A DNA stretch of 64,000 nucleotides, taken from a bacterium. Its GTDB lineage: Bacteria > Desulfobacterota > DSWW01. Both the position numbers and the translations under genes were made by a program. Location: positions 1 through 64,000 of the forward strand of contig JANQFG010000208.1 of the NCBI GenBank assembly GCA_028277985.1, written 5' to 3'. The notes under the pieces are model-generated. The model did no database searches. It had not been told where the DNA came from and was given only the letters and a program-made list of their open reading frames with translations. Positions 6,624-15,796 of the stretch are shown here, in pieces; the stretch's first letter is position 1, and each line of letters begins with the position of its first letter.

Positions 6624-7844
6624 TTACATGCCGAAACGGACCTTTTTGCCCTTCTTGTAGTCCCGGAGCACACGACGGGCCACGGAAAGTCTGTGAACCT
6701 CGTCCGCACCGTCGTAGATCCTCGCGGCCCGTTCGCCCGCCCAGTAGTAGGCGATCGGCGTGTCGTCGGTCATACCCAGTCCGCCGAGGCACTGCAGGGC
6801 CCGGTCCACGACCCGCTGCATCGCATTGGCCACGTAGTATTTGATGATGGAGATCTCCTTCATCGCATCCTTCACGCCCACGTTGTCGATCGTCCAGGCG
6901 GTGCTCAGGACCATGAGCCTCGAGGACATGATGTCGGCAGCGCTGTCCGCAATGTAGGACTTGATGATGTCCGAGTCGGCCAGCACCTCTGTGGGCGTAC
7001 GGCGCCGCTGCAGCACGTAGTTGTTCATCACGTCGTAGCAGCGGTTCATGATCCCGATCCAGCGCATGCAATGATGGATTCGACCCGGCCCGAGCCGCTC
7101 CTGGGCCAGGACAAAGCCCTGACCTTCGCCGCCCAGGATGTTGCTCCGGGGTACCCGGCAGTTGTCGTACCGGACCTCGGCGTGGGAGGCCCAGCCGTCA
7201 CCCACGTGGCCCATGACCGAGATGTTCCGCACGATGTTCATGCCCGGCGTGTCCAGGGGCACGATGATCATGCTCGCCTTCATGTGGGGTGACTCGTTCT
7301 CCGGGTTGGTCTCGGCCATGACGATAGCGAATTCCGCACCATCGGCCGAGGAGGTGTACCACTTGTTGCCGTTGATGACGTAGTCGTCCCCGTCCTTCAC
7401 GGCCGTGGTCAGCAACCAGACCGGGTTCGACCCGCACACCTCGACCTCGGTCATGGAGAAGCAGGAACGGATCTTCCCCTCGATCAGGGGCCGCAGGTAC
7501 TTCTCCTTCTGCTCCTCGTTGCCGAACTTCTCCAGAATCTCGATGTTGCCTGCGTCCGGGGCCTGGCACCCGAACACATACAGACCATAAGGCGTGTAGC
7601 CGAGCGCCTCGGCAACCATGGCGTATTCCATCAGGCTCAGGCCCATTCCCCCGTATTCCTTCGAGTGGAGGGGCGCCCAAAGCTCCATCTGGCGGACCAT
7701 CTTGCGCAGATCCTCGATCTCGGGCTCGATTTCGCTGAAGTCCTTTCCGGCGAACAGGGCCTCCCTGGGAATCAGCTCCTTCTCGATGAACTCCTCGATC
7801 ATGTCCAGGATCGTCTGCAGTCTCTCGGATACGGCAAAGTCCAT
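6624..7844 (-). CDS. acyl-CoA dehydrogenase (ACAD10/11-like)
   Basis: A 406-residue flavoprotein that introduces the alpha,beta double bond into acyl-CoA and passes electrons to ETF. The FAD/substrate segment SMTEVEVCGSNP, the middle beta-domain with WYTSSADGAEFAIVMAET, and the C-terminal helical domain with LQCLGGLGMTDD are all visible. At the catalytic base position the motif is YDGADEVHR, so Asp stands where short-chain enzymes have Glu (YEGT). This is usual in the ACAD10/11 branch. The ATG follows AAGGAG. It is the last gene of the etf/quinone-oxidoreductase cluster, so its electrons probably go to that ETF. Confidence 0.9.
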   Translation of the reverse strand: MDFAVSERLQTILDMIEEFIEKELIPREALFAGKDFSEIEPEIEDLRKMVRQMELWAPLHSKEYGGMGLSLMEYAMVAEALGYTPYGLYVFGCQAPDAGNIEILEKFGNEEQKEKYLRPLIEGKIRSCFSMTEVEVCGSNPVWLLTTAVKDGDDYVINGNKWYTSSADGAEFAIVMAETNPENESPHMKASMIIVPLDTPGMNIVRNISVMGHVGDGWASHAEVRYDNCRVPRSNILGGEGQGFVLAQERLGPGRIHHCMRWIGIMNRCYDVMNNYVLQRRRTPTEVLADSDIIKSYIADSAADIMSSRLMVLSTAWTIDNVGVKDAMKEISIIKYYVANAMQRVVDRALQCLGGLGMTDDTPIAYYWAGERAARIYDGADEVHRLSVARRVLRDYKKGKKVRFGM

Positions 7845-7883
7845 GGGTCTTCTCCTTGCTTCGTGATGTGGATAAAGGTTGAA

Positions 7884-9899
7884 CTACCCGGTTGCCTCGT
7901 CGAGTAGCTCCAGCCAGTCCGCGATGCGCAGGGAGGGCTGTTCCGGGAGCCGCCTCGCAGCATCATCGAACATAGAAAAACAAAACCCGCACGACACGGC
8001 CAGGACCTCGGGGTCCAGCGACACGACTTCCTCGAACCGCTGCGAGGACGGACGATCCTCCAGGTCCAGGTCCATGAAGAAGTGCCCTCCGCCGGCCCCA
8101 CAGCAAAATCCTTGCCTCCCGGATCTAGGCGGATCCTTCAGTTCGAGCCCGGAAAGAAATTCGAGGATTTCCCTCGGAGGCTCGACAAGATCCTGGTGCC
8201 GACTGAGGAAACACGGGTCATGATACACGACGGAGAGGGGGTTCGGAAAGCCCCGACCCTGGAGATTTTCCCCTTTCAACAGGTCTCGAACCAGTTCGCT
8301 CGTATGAATCACGGAGAATCGGGCACCCAGAAGGGGATAGAGATCCTTCAAGGCCGAGTAGCAATGGGGGCAGTGGACCAGGACTCGTTCGGCACCCGAT
8401 GCCTCTATCCTCTGGATCTGTTGCCTCGCCAGGGTTTGAAACAGATCCTCTTCGCCCAGGATCCGAGCGGGATCACCGCAGCAGGTCGCGTCTTCCGGGA
8501 CGAGGAAGGGGACATCGAACTTGTTGAGTAGGCTCACCAGGCAGGAGAGCACCCTGGGCTTCTGTTCGTCCCCTGGCTGGAAGCAGCCGGTCCAGAGCAA
8601 CAGGGGCTTTCTCGACGTGTCTGATGGCGAATCGGGAAATCGTTGGGCCCTGATCCACGACGCCCGTTCCGAAGGACCGGCCCCGTAAGGGTTGCCTGTT
8701 CGGGCCAGACTTCGCAGGGCGGCAGCACCATCTTCCGGCAACCGCCCGTGACCCAACACTTCGGCGCGCCTGATCTCGGTCAGTTGGGGCACATGTTCAA
8801 TGCCGGCAGGGCAAAGCTCCTCGCAGGCCCTGCAAAGCCTGCAGGCCCACAGGGAATCGGCTGTGATTGCCTCGCACGCTGTGGGCGTAGACTGCGCCTG
8901 GGCCCCCTCCCCTTCCCCCACGGAACCTACGGTGAGATCGCGAAGATCCTGGAGGCACTTCCTGGGCGTCAATGGTTGCCTGGTCTGAAAAGCTGGGCAC
9001 AGCCTTTCGCATCGCCCACACTCCATGCAGGCAAGAAGGCCGAGTCTCTGGCTCCGAGTAGTGTCTTCGGGGACTTCGATACCGAGGCGAACCGTGCCTG
9101 CTGAAGGTCTGGACCGGCGCAAACCATCCAGGTCGAGGGAAGGTGCCGGACTGCGGGGATCCAGGGGCGTACCGGCTCGGCTAAAGGGAAGGAAAAGCAT
9201 GTGCCGGAGACGACCGGAAAAAGGAATCCAGGCAAGGAGCCCCAGGGCCAGCACGCTGTGCAGCCACCAGAGGCGCTCGAAGAGCCGTTGGCCCTGCAGC
9301 TCGTTGACCTCGGGGAATAGCCGGGCGACGGCAGCCCCGACGGGACTCCACATGCTCCAAGGATCGCCCTCCACCCGGATTCGAAGTCCTTCCACGAGAA
9401 AACCGGTCAGACACACTGTGGCGAGAAACAACAGGATCCAGATCTTTGAGAAGGTCCTGTCCCGAGCCGGGGAAGCATCTCTTCGAAGGGTGCACAGGGC
9501 AACAACAACACCCACGATCACAGCAACTCCGGCAAGGTCGGCCAGAAGCGTGACGATCAGGTAAGGCACCCCCGTGAACAGCCCCTCGTGAACATAGTGG
9601 GCCAGCATCAGGTAGCAGGTCACAAAGGCAAGCACCGCGAACCCACAAAAGACGAGGAGGTGCCACCACCGGGAGCTATCGGTTCCGGCCAGCGGACTCT
9701 GGGAAAGGATGTCGGACACGGTTGCCCTAAGGCCAAGCCTACGATTGATAGGTGCCGAACAGGCTGCGCCTTGCCGAATGAAGCGGATGCTCTTGAAGAT
9801 TCCCCATAGAAGAAAGGCCAGGGTCGCAAAGGACAGCACGTAGAAGATCCAACGGTTCGAAACCTGCCAGAAGATCTCTCTTGTCGGTGTGTCGAGCAT
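7884..9899 (-). CDS. membrane FeS ETF:menaquinone oxidoreductase (EMO-type)
   Basis: A 671-residue integral membrane FeS protein of the kind described as ETF:(methyl)menaquinone oxidoreductase in anaerobes. About five transmembrane helices resembling NarI occupy residues 19-37, 81-103, 107-137, 153-170 and 209-229. Two [4Fe-4S] motifs follow (CMECGRCERLCP near 291 and CRLCRACEELCP near 353), and then two CCG domains with HCPHCYSAL, HDPCFLSRH, FCCGAGGG and CGFC that may hold a non-cubane cluster. It is adjacent to etfB, etfA and an acyl-CoA dehydrogenase, so it should take electrons from ETF to the quinone pool. Confidence 0.85.
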   Translation of the reverse strand: MLDTPTREIFWQVSNRWIFYVLSFATLAFLLWGIFKSIRFIRQGAACSAPINRRLGLRATVSDILSQSPLAGTDSSRWWHLLVFCGFAVLAFVTCYLMLAHYVHEGLFTGVPYLIVTLLADLAGVAVIVGVVVALCTLRRDASPARDRTFSKIWILLFLATVCLTGFLVEGLRIRVEGDPWSMWSPVGAAVARLFPEVNELQGQRLFERLWWLHSVLALGLLAWIPFSGRLRHMLFLPFSRAGTPLDPRSPAPSLDLDGLRRSRPSAGTVRLGIEVPEDTTRSQRLGLLACMECGRCERLCPAFQTRQPLTPRKCLQDLRDLTVGSVGEGEGAQAQSTPTACEAITADSLWACRLCRACEELCPAGIEHVPQLTEIRRAEVLGHGRLPEDGAAALRSLARTGNPYGAGPSERASWIRAQRFPDSPSDTSRKPLLLWTGCFQPGDEQKPRVLSCLVSLLNKFDVPFLVPEDATCCGDPARILGEEDLFQTLARQQIQRIEASGAERVLVHCPHCYSALKDLYPLLGARFSVIHTSELVRDLLKGENLQGRGFPNPLSVVYHDPCFLSRHQDLVEPPREILEFLSGLELKDPPRSGRQGFCCGAGGGHFFMDLDLEDRPSSQRFEEVVSLDPEVLAVSCGFCFSMFDDAARRLPEQPSLRIADWLELLDEATG

Positions 9900-9926
9900 T
9901 CCGGTGTCCTTGTGCTACTGCAGCCA

Positions 9927-10032
9927 GGGGATTGCTTCGGCCCTTCTGAAAGGGCCTCGCAAGATCCTTATTGTATGGTCGTCGTGAGCGCCCTTCGGAC
10001 ATTGCGAGGAGCGAAGTGACGCGGCAATCCCC
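9927..10032. repeat. imperfect palindromic intergenic repeat (GGGGATTGC ends)
   Basis: GGGGATTGC (9927-9935) and GCAATCCCC (10024-10032) bound a 106-base imperfect palindrome with inner GAGCGAAG-type arms. A fragment with the same end sequence (GGGGATTGCTTCGCTCACGC) lies near 18118. It separates etfB from the downstream quinone reductase gene. Similar elements are widespread non-coding repeats in bacterial genomes. Confidence 0.6.
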
Positions 10033-10083
10033 TCGCTCATCACTACTATAGGTCCCCGCTTCCCATGCCCACAGGGAATGACT

Positions 10084-10968
10084 TCATGGCTCTCCCTCGA
10101 GGGAGGGGGGATTCAGGTCGATTAGCTTTTCCTCTTTCAAGATCCTTACGATCCGCTCTGCGGCTTCTTTCGTGTCTCCTTTTAGTACAGAGTCTTCCGC
10201 CTGTTGTCCGCCGGGCCCTGTGATCCCGAGTGCCTGACGCATCTGGTCGACACTCCTCGATTCCGCGTATGCGTTCGCCACCGAACCTCGCTTCGGTTTG
10301 GGCCTGGAGAACTTCTTTCGTTCGAGCTTTGCGGTTCGCTGGACGTCGCCCGGAGAACGGTTGATGATCTCGGATGCCCCCGCTTCCAGTTTGCCCCAGA
10401 AGGAAGGGTATCGAAGAGAGGCACCACGAAGGATCCCGAGGCAGGCGGGAAGTCGGACACGAATCTCCTCGCGAAGACGTTTCTCTTTCCGCGTTACATC
10501 GAGCCGACCCTCTTCACTCCACTTTGCGTTCACCACTGAATCGATGTAAGGAATTCCTGCAAATGCCGCGAACATGGGACCTACCTCGCCCGCGCCGGTG
10601 TCCAGGTCCCTCGCCCCGAACAGGCAGAGATCGATCGGATCGGCCCGATAGAACTCACTCAGACAGGCCGCGGTGACTGCACCATCAGGCTCCCAGCCGG
10701 CCTCTTCGATACAGATCGCACCATCAGCCCCACAGGCCACGAATTCCCGGAGGACTTTTCTGGCCCACTCCCCTCCAACGGAGCAGACTTCGATCCTGAC
10801 CGGAAAGGATGCTTGCTCCCGAAGGCGCAGGGCCATCTCCAGCGCGAGCCCGTCCCCGGGGTTGGGCATGGGTGCATACCCTTGCAGTTCCTCCAGGACC
10901 CGCGTCGAGGAAGGCTCGATCTGCACGGCCGGGTTCTGCACCGGCCTCACAAAGACAACAATCCGCAT
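10084..10968 (-). CDS. etfB: electron transfer flavoprotein beta subunit
   Basis: A 294-residue ETF beta subunit, the AMP/FAD-domain partner of EtfA that shuttles electrons from acyl-CoA dehydrogenases to the membrane oxidoreductase. MRIVVFVRPV at the start, the NPGDGLALEMALRL segment and the DTGAGEVGPMFAAFAGIPYIDSV region are characteristic. The protein ends with an extended linker and a helix (AERIVRILKEEKLI) typical of longer anaerobic EtfB. I take the ATG at 10968 rather than the GTG one codon upstream. An A+T-rich patch upstream (about 11060-11105) could hold a promoter. Confidence 0.9.
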   Translation of the reverse strand: MRIVVFVRPVQNPAVQIEPSSTRVLEELQGYAPMPNPGDGLALEMALRLREQASFPVRIEVCSVGGEWARKVLREFVACGADGAICIEEAGWEPDGAVTAACLSEFYRADPIDLCLFGARDLDTGAGEVGPMFAAFAGIPYIDSVVNAKWSEEGRLDVTRKEKRLREEIRVRLPACLGILRGASLRYPSFWGKLEAGASEIINRSPGDVQRTAKLERKKFSRPKPKRGSVANAYAESRSVDQMRQALGITGPGGQQAEDSVLKGDTKEAAERIVRILKEEKLIDLNPPSLEGEP

Positions 10969-11158
10969 CACCCCTCGCCCCCCTCGCCACTCATGGCGTC
11001 AGGTCTTGCATTCATTTGAAGCCGCCGGCTCCCAGCATTGGATGGCCAGAATAGTAGATTAAACATTAACTATTTCCTATAATATTATGATATATATACA
11101 TAATTGCATCTGGCTGGGCGGGGCCTGACCCCTGATCCCCGATCCCTGACCTCTTGCT

Positions 11159-12202
11159 CTAGTCCCCTTGCTCTTCCCTCATGCCTCTCAGCCGACCGAT
11201 CATCTGGGTGACTACCTCGGTGGCATCTCCGAGAATGCCCCACGTGGCGATCTGAAATATGGGCGCCTGAGGATCCGTATTGACCGCAAGGATGTGGCGG
11301 GCCTCTTTCATGCCTGCCTGGTGCTGATGCGCACCGGAGATGCCGCATGCGATGTAGAGTTCGGGGAACACCTTCTTTCCCGTCTGTCCCACGAGCCTCT
11401 CTTTTGGTGCCCACCCCAGGTCCACGGCGATCCGGGAGGCCGCGACCGCGCCACCCAGGCATTTCGCGAGTTCCTGGAGCAGCGCGAAGTTCGCTTCGGT
11501 CTGCATACCCTTGCCCCCTGCTACCACGATCTCGGCATCTTCAACTTCGAGAGCCTCGGCCGGCTCAAGTGTTCTTTCGATGACTTCCCGGTACCCTGCC
11601 CCCTCCACTGGTACTGCCGATTGATGGATCTCTTTCGTCAACTCCTCGGAGGGCCGGTCCCCTGGAGAACCCGGCACATCGAAGGCCCTCGGGTACAGAC
11701 TCACCAATCCGCGAGTGGGGGGAATAAATCGAAGCACCTCCGAGAGGGCTCCCTGCATGAGGGGGCGAGTGAGAGATAGAGCATCCCCGATCTTGCGGAG
11801 GTAGGTGGCCTTTGCTACATAGCCCACATCCACGAGGACCGCGAGTCTAGGCGCCAGAAACAAGGACAAGGGAGTGGCGCCGAAGAATACGTATTGAGGA
11901 TTGTTCTGGAGGTAGAGTTCCTGCAAGCCGAAGAGCAGTGCTTCATCCCTGTCGCCCCTGCCCCCTGCCTCCTCCAGGCAGAGGATCCTTTTCACACCCA
12001 TAGAAGCCAGATAATCGAGCTGAGAATCTTCAGGCAGGAGACCGGTCCAGAGAACCGAGGTCTCCATGTTGTACTGCTTCTGGAAGGACAGGCCTACGGA
12101 CAGGGCCTCCAGAGATTCGCGAAGAATCTTACCCTGGGGGCATTCCATCATGACCCAGCAGAGAGCGCTATCCATCAACCCACTCCCCAGAAGGATCCGC
12201 AA
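11159..12202 (-). CDS. etfA: electron transfer flavoprotein alpha subunit
   Basis: A 347-residue ETF alpha subunit. The C-terminal FAD-binding domain is clear: LGWAPKERLVGQTGKKVFPELYI with GISGAHQHQAGMKEA, followed by ILAVNTDPQAPIF. The N-terminal domain is more divergent. The frame opens with TTG and has no strong ribosome binding site, so the exact start is uncertain. It begins 18 bases after the OYE gene stop and precedes etfB, which fits one transcription unit feeding the EMO-type protein. Confidence 0.88.
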   Translation of the reverse strand: MRILLGSGLMDSALCWVMMECPQGKILRESLEALSVGLSFQKQYNMETSVLWTGLLPEDSQLDYLASMGVKRILCLEEAGGRGDRDEALLFGLQELYLQNNPQYVFFGATPLSLFLAPRLAVLVDVGYVAKATYLRKIGDALSLTRPLMQGALSEVLRFIPPTRGLVSLYPRAFDVPGSPGDRPSEELTKEIHQSAVPVEGAGYREVIERTLEPAEALEVEDAEIVVAGGKGMQTEANFALLQELAKCLGGAVAASRIAVDLGWAPKERLVGQTGKKVFPELYIACGISGAHQHQAGMKEARHILAVNTDPQAPIFQIATWGILGDATEVVTQMIGRLRGMREEQGD

Positions 12203-12220
12203 GGTGCAGGTAGGAGACGG

Positions 12221-14200
12221 CTAGTCGATCGCATTGGCTGCCATATAACCCTCGTAGACCGCCTGCAGCATGTATCGGGGAGTCACCGCGTCCCCGACCC
12301 GGGTCAGCCCCTTCACTTTTCCTTTCAACGCCTTGTACAGCGAATCGTTCGCCTGTCTCCAGTAAGACAGCACGAGCGTATCGCAGGGAATCTCGTGTTC
12401 GACAAAGGTCGCCGGATTGTAGGCGACACAGTGGCCGGGCTGCGCGCTTTTCAGGGCCGTCATATAAGTGAACTTCACGTTCTTCATGAAGAGGCTCATG
12501 AAATGGGTCAGCAGGGTCGGCCCGTCCGTATCAAAGGCGGACCAGACCATGCGCATGCCCATCATCAGGATCTCGACCTCTTTGCCCTGGCCTGAAAGAT
12601 AATCCGCCGCGGTGAATCCCTGAATGTGCGGCTGCACGTCATAGATCAGCACCCGATCCCCTGTTTCTTCCTCTCCGCTCAGCACACGCCAGGCCGACAC
12701 GACGTGAGCTTCCGGGTGGATGTCCAGCGCCATATCCGGCCCCACCAGATCGGCCGTCGGCTGCTCGATCGGCAGCGCACCGGTCGCGACGATCACATGG
12801 TCCGGGTTCTGATCCAGAATCATCTGTTCGGTTACCTGGGTTCCGAGCTCGATCGGGACCGAAAGGCGGGCGAGATCCTTCTCCATGTTCCGCACCGCTT
12901 CCATCAGGTCCCCTCGAAGGGGAGCCTTGGAGGCGACCAGGGTCTGACCACCCAGCTCCGCGCCCTTCTCGTACAGCATGACTTCATGTCCCTTGGTTGC
13001 AGCCACCTTCGCCGCGCTCATTCCCGCCAGCCCGCCGCCGACAACCATCACCCGTTTTCGGCTCGCCGCGGGAAAGATCTTGAGCTCCCCTTCCCTGCCC
13101 GCTTCCGGGTTCTGGACGCATGTAATCGGACCCATCTCCTCGCATCTGCCCCAGCATCCCTCGTTGCAGTTCATGCAGAGCCTGATCTCGTCCTCTCGCC
13201 CCTCTTTCGCCTTGTTCGCGAGATCGGGGTCACAGATCGTGGCGCGGGTCATCGCCACCATGTCCGCCTCGTCGTTCGCGATGATCTCTTCCGCGGTTTG
13301 AGGATCCGTGATCTTGATCGCAGTAAACACGGGAATATCCACAACCTGCTTAACCTCAGAGGCCATCCAGACAAACGGCCGGGGCGGGGTTCCCATGGGA
13401 GGGATGGCCACGACCGCGGTCTTGTAAGTACTCACCGTGACGTTCAGAAAATCCACATCGCCCGTTTCCTCCCATGCCTGGCACACCTCCAGCATTTCGG
13501 GCAGGTGGAGCCCGCTCTCCAGGAGCTCGTCTCCGCTCGTCCTCAGCCCTACAATGAAGTCCTCCCCCACGGCTTCCCGAACGGCCTCGATGATCTCGAC
13601 ACTGAATCGCATCCGGTTTTCCAGGCTTCCCCCATACTTGTCGGTCCGACGGTTGGAATAGGGAGAGAGAAACTGCTGAGGCAGATACCCGTGGCCGGCG
13701 TGGATCTCCGCACCGTCGAAGCCCCCCTTCTTCAGCCTCAATGCGGCCTGTGCATACTGCTGCACGATTTCCTGGATCTCCTCCTCCTCCAACTCCTTCG
13801 GCACCTCGCCGATTGCGGGACTGGGCACCGGTGATGCGGATTGAACCGGCAGCGAGGAGATCTTCGAATGGGTGTGGTGCCCGTTGTGCCAGAGTTGGGC
13901 GAAGAGCTTTGTCTCGTGTGGATGCACCGCATCGGAGATCATCTTGTATCGGTCGATGATCTCGTCCGTGTCGGCGAAGCAGACGGAAGCAACCGGCCAA
14001 CAGTGCCGGGAGACGCTCTGCACCTCCATGGTGATCATGCCGAGCCCGCCCTTTGCCCGGGCCTCGTAGTAGTGTTTGTGCCGTTCCGTGGGCAGATTGT
14101 TTTCGCCAAAATGCGTCAAATGCCCGGAGGAGAAGATCCGGTTCGGCATGGTCACGTTACGAATGGTCAGGGGCGAGAACAGGTGCGGGAAGGCCGTCAT
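12221..14200 (-). CDS. OYE-type enoyl-CoA reductase (2,4-dienoyl-CoA reductase-like)
   Basis: A 659-residue enzyme with the FadH/2,4-dienoyl-CoA reductase architecture: FMN TIM barrel, [4Fe-4S] cluster, FAD/NAD(P) domain. The barrel motifs are HAGHGYLPQQFLSP and RTDKYGGSLENRMRF. The cluster ligands follow C-x2-C-x3-C-x11-C (CMNCNEGC, then C before VQNP). The dinucleotide site is VMVVGGGLAGMSAAKVA. The ATG at 14200 follows AAAAGGAGAGCGACC; the longer frame from 14320 lacks such a site. It lies directly upstream of etfA, so its substrate is likely an unsaturated or aryl-type acyl-CoA, but this is inference. Confidence 0.88.
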   Translation of the reverse strand: MTAFPHLFSPLTIRNVTMPNRIFSSGHLTHFGENNLPTERHKHYYEARAKGGLGMITMEVQSVSRHCWPVASVCFADTDEIIDRYKMISDAVHPHETKLFAQLWHNGHHTHSKISSLPVQSASPVPSPAIGEVPKELEEEEIQEIVQQYAQAALRLKKGGFDGAEIHAGHGYLPQQFLSPYSNRRTDKYGGSLENRMRFSVEIIEAVREAVGEDFIVGLRTSGDELLESGLHLPEMLEVCQAWEETGDVDFLNVTVSTYKTAVVAIPPMGTPPRPFVWMASEVKQVVDIPVFTAIKITDPQTAEEIIANDEADMVAMTRATICDPDLANKAKEGREDEIRLCMNCNEGCWGRCEEMGPITCVQNPEAGREGELKIFPAASRKRVMVVGGGLAGMSAAKVAATKGHEVMLYEKGAELGGQTLVASKAPLRGDLMEAVRNMEKDLARLSVPIELGTQVTEQMILDQNPDHVIVATGALPIEQPTADLVGPDMALDIHPEAHVVSAWRVLSGEEETGDRVLIYDVQPHIQGFTAADYLSGQGKEVEILMMGMRMVWSAFDTDGPTLLTHFMSLFMKNVKFTYMTALKSAQPGHCVAYNPATFVEHEIPCDTLVLSYWRQANDSLYKALKGKVKGLTRVGDAVTPRYMLQAVYEGYMAANAID

Positions 14201-14313
14201 GGTCGCTCTCCTTTTTTCAGGGATGGTCAAAAACCCACAATAGGCGATTCCTTCATCGCTTTTCAACCCCTCCCAGGGGCCCCGGCGATTGCGCCTGGAG
14301 GAAGAGGCAGGGA

Positions 14314-14341
14314 ATGACATTCCCTATTATAAATGTATAAT
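14314..14341 (+). promoter_or_regulatory. candidate promoter of the RelA-like gene
   Basis: ATGACA (14314-14319) and a perfect TATAAT (14336-14341) are 16 bases apart, 30 bases upstream of the start codon. A TATAAT on the opposite strand (14326-14331) may serve the divergent OYE/etf operon. Confidence 0.5.
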
Positions 14342-14371
14342 ATGTAGCCCGGACCGTCAGGGGGGACCTGC

Positions 14372-15796
14372 ATGAAGATTGAAGACTACCGTGGAAAGAT
14401 CTCGCTTTTCTATGAAACCAACCCCGATCTCACCCAGGACGAACTCGCGGTTGTCCTTACAGCCGACCTGATGTACAAGGATCTTCCCGAGGACTTACCC
14501 GAATTCCGAAAGAAATACGCACACATGGACCCTTCGGTCCTGGACGGGTCCCATGAGGGGATCACCTTCCTTCGGATCGCCGAGGACAAGCGGCCGGCCC
14601 GCGTGATCAAGGACAGGCTCAATGCCTACCTGAATGTGAAGTTCCACGACATCACGAACAGCAAGGGATACGAGGAAAACGCCTTTCTCTTCCGCGAAAG
14701 ATCCGAAATCGCCTCGGAGGTCATCGAAGAGATTCTGCTGCGGGCCGACTTTCCCCTGGAAATCGCTGCCGTCCTCAGGGAGAAGGAAGAGGTAAAGACC
14801 TGTTTCGATTTCTACGAGATGCTTCGCCTCTTCAGGTCGGCAACGACCAACCGGCTTCACTACGAGATCCTGCGGAAGATCGGGCTGATCGTACTGAGCG
14901 CGCGGATCGACCGAACCGTTGAAATGGAGGACCTGGAGAAAAGAAAGAAGGAGGTTTGGAAGGCTTTCGACAGAGGACTTCGAAGCTCAAAGAAGGGGAA
15001 GAAAGAGTACTATCTGTGGCTCAACGCAAGACACAAGGTCGAGTTCACCACGGACGTAAAACGGGCCCGGAGCACCTATGACAAGGAGTTGGCCATCCGC
15101 AAGCGGCAGGCCTGCAAGATCTACCCGCTCCAGAGATTCGTCTGCCATCCTTTCAAGACTCACTCGGGCAACCAGATCCTGCACATGGAAATCCGGAACA
15201 AGTTCGAAAGCCGCGGACGATTCTCCTACACCTCCTATGTGGAGAAGATGGGCAGGAAGAACCTCGAGTTCCCGAATCAGGTGCATGACACGATCGGCGT
15301 GAAGATCGTCGTGGAAAAGGAGGACCAGATCCCCAGCATCATCCGTGAGCTGGAATCCTTCCTCGGCGGGAGTTCGACCCGGAAAATGGAGAAGAACAGC
15401 TACCACCGGTTCGGGAGACGTCGCCTGAGCGAATACTCCTCACCCGAGTATTTCGTCTGGAAGGCGATCTACGACATCACCCTTCCCCACGCCTCCATCT
15501 CCCAGGTAAAGAAGATGTTGCAGCTCACCAAGGGCAACCGGGAGGCACAGAGGGAACTCAGGAACCGGCTGGCTTACTTTGTCAATCATCCCAGCGACTT
15601 CGTGATCGAGGTGCAGCTCCAGGACATCAAGTCCTATCTGCTCAGCATTGCAAAGGGGAGCTCCACGGCCCACGCCTCCTTGAAGATGAACCAGATACGA
15701 TCGAACTCGTTCTACAAGTTCTTTCCGGGGGAGATCTACGAGCGGGAGGTTGCCGAGTTGAAACTCAAGCTCCTCGGGCAGGGCTCGAAGCGGTGA
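14372..15796 (+). CDS. divergent RelA/SpoT-like nucleotidyltransferase-fold protein
   Basis: A 474-residue protein. Residues around 290-330 align by eye with the (p)ppGpp synthetase core: FSYTSYVEKMGRKNLEF, then HDTIGVKIVVE, where Rel enzymes have the metal-binding Asp. Residues around 410-430 (FVIEVQLQDIKSYLL then STAHASLK) match the EVQIRT...AAHWKYK block with its catalytic Glu. The substrate loop (YQSLH in Rel) is EYFVWK, keeping Tyr but losing His, and about 40 residues are inserted after it. The N-terminal 230 residues are helical and charged with no recognised HD domain, TGS or ACT. It may be an alarmone-like or other nucleotide transferase. Its stop overlaps the convergent PP2C gene by 32 bases. 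Confidence 0.6.
   Translation: MKIEDYRGKISLFYETNPDLTQDELAVVLTADLMYKDLPEDLPEFRKKYAHMDPSVLDGSHEGITFLRIAEDKRPARVIKDRLNAYLNVKFHDITNSKGYEENAFLFRERSEIASEVIEEILLRADFPLEIAAVLREKEEVKTCFDFYEMLRLFRSATTNRLHYEILRKIGLIVLSARIDRTVEMEDLEKRKKEVWKAFDRGLRSSKKGKKEYYLWLNARHKVEFTTDVKRARSTYDKELAIRKRQACKIYPLQRFVCHPFKTHSGNQILHMEIRNKFESRGRFSYTSYVEKMGRKNLEFPNQVHDTIGVKIVVEKEDQIPSIIRELESFLGGSSTRKMEKNSYHRFGRRRLSEYSSPEYFVWKAIYDITLPHASISQVKKMLQLTKGNREAQRELRNRLAYFVNHPSDFVIEVQLQDIKSYLLSIAKGSSTAHASLKMNQIRSNSFYKFFPGEIYEREVAELKLKLLGQGSKR

Noticed and set aside
11125..11160. intrinsic terminator in the GCCTGACCCCTGATCCCCGA stretch between etfA and etfB
   Set aside because: The short repeats are direct, not inverted, and no stem with a T-run can be drawn.
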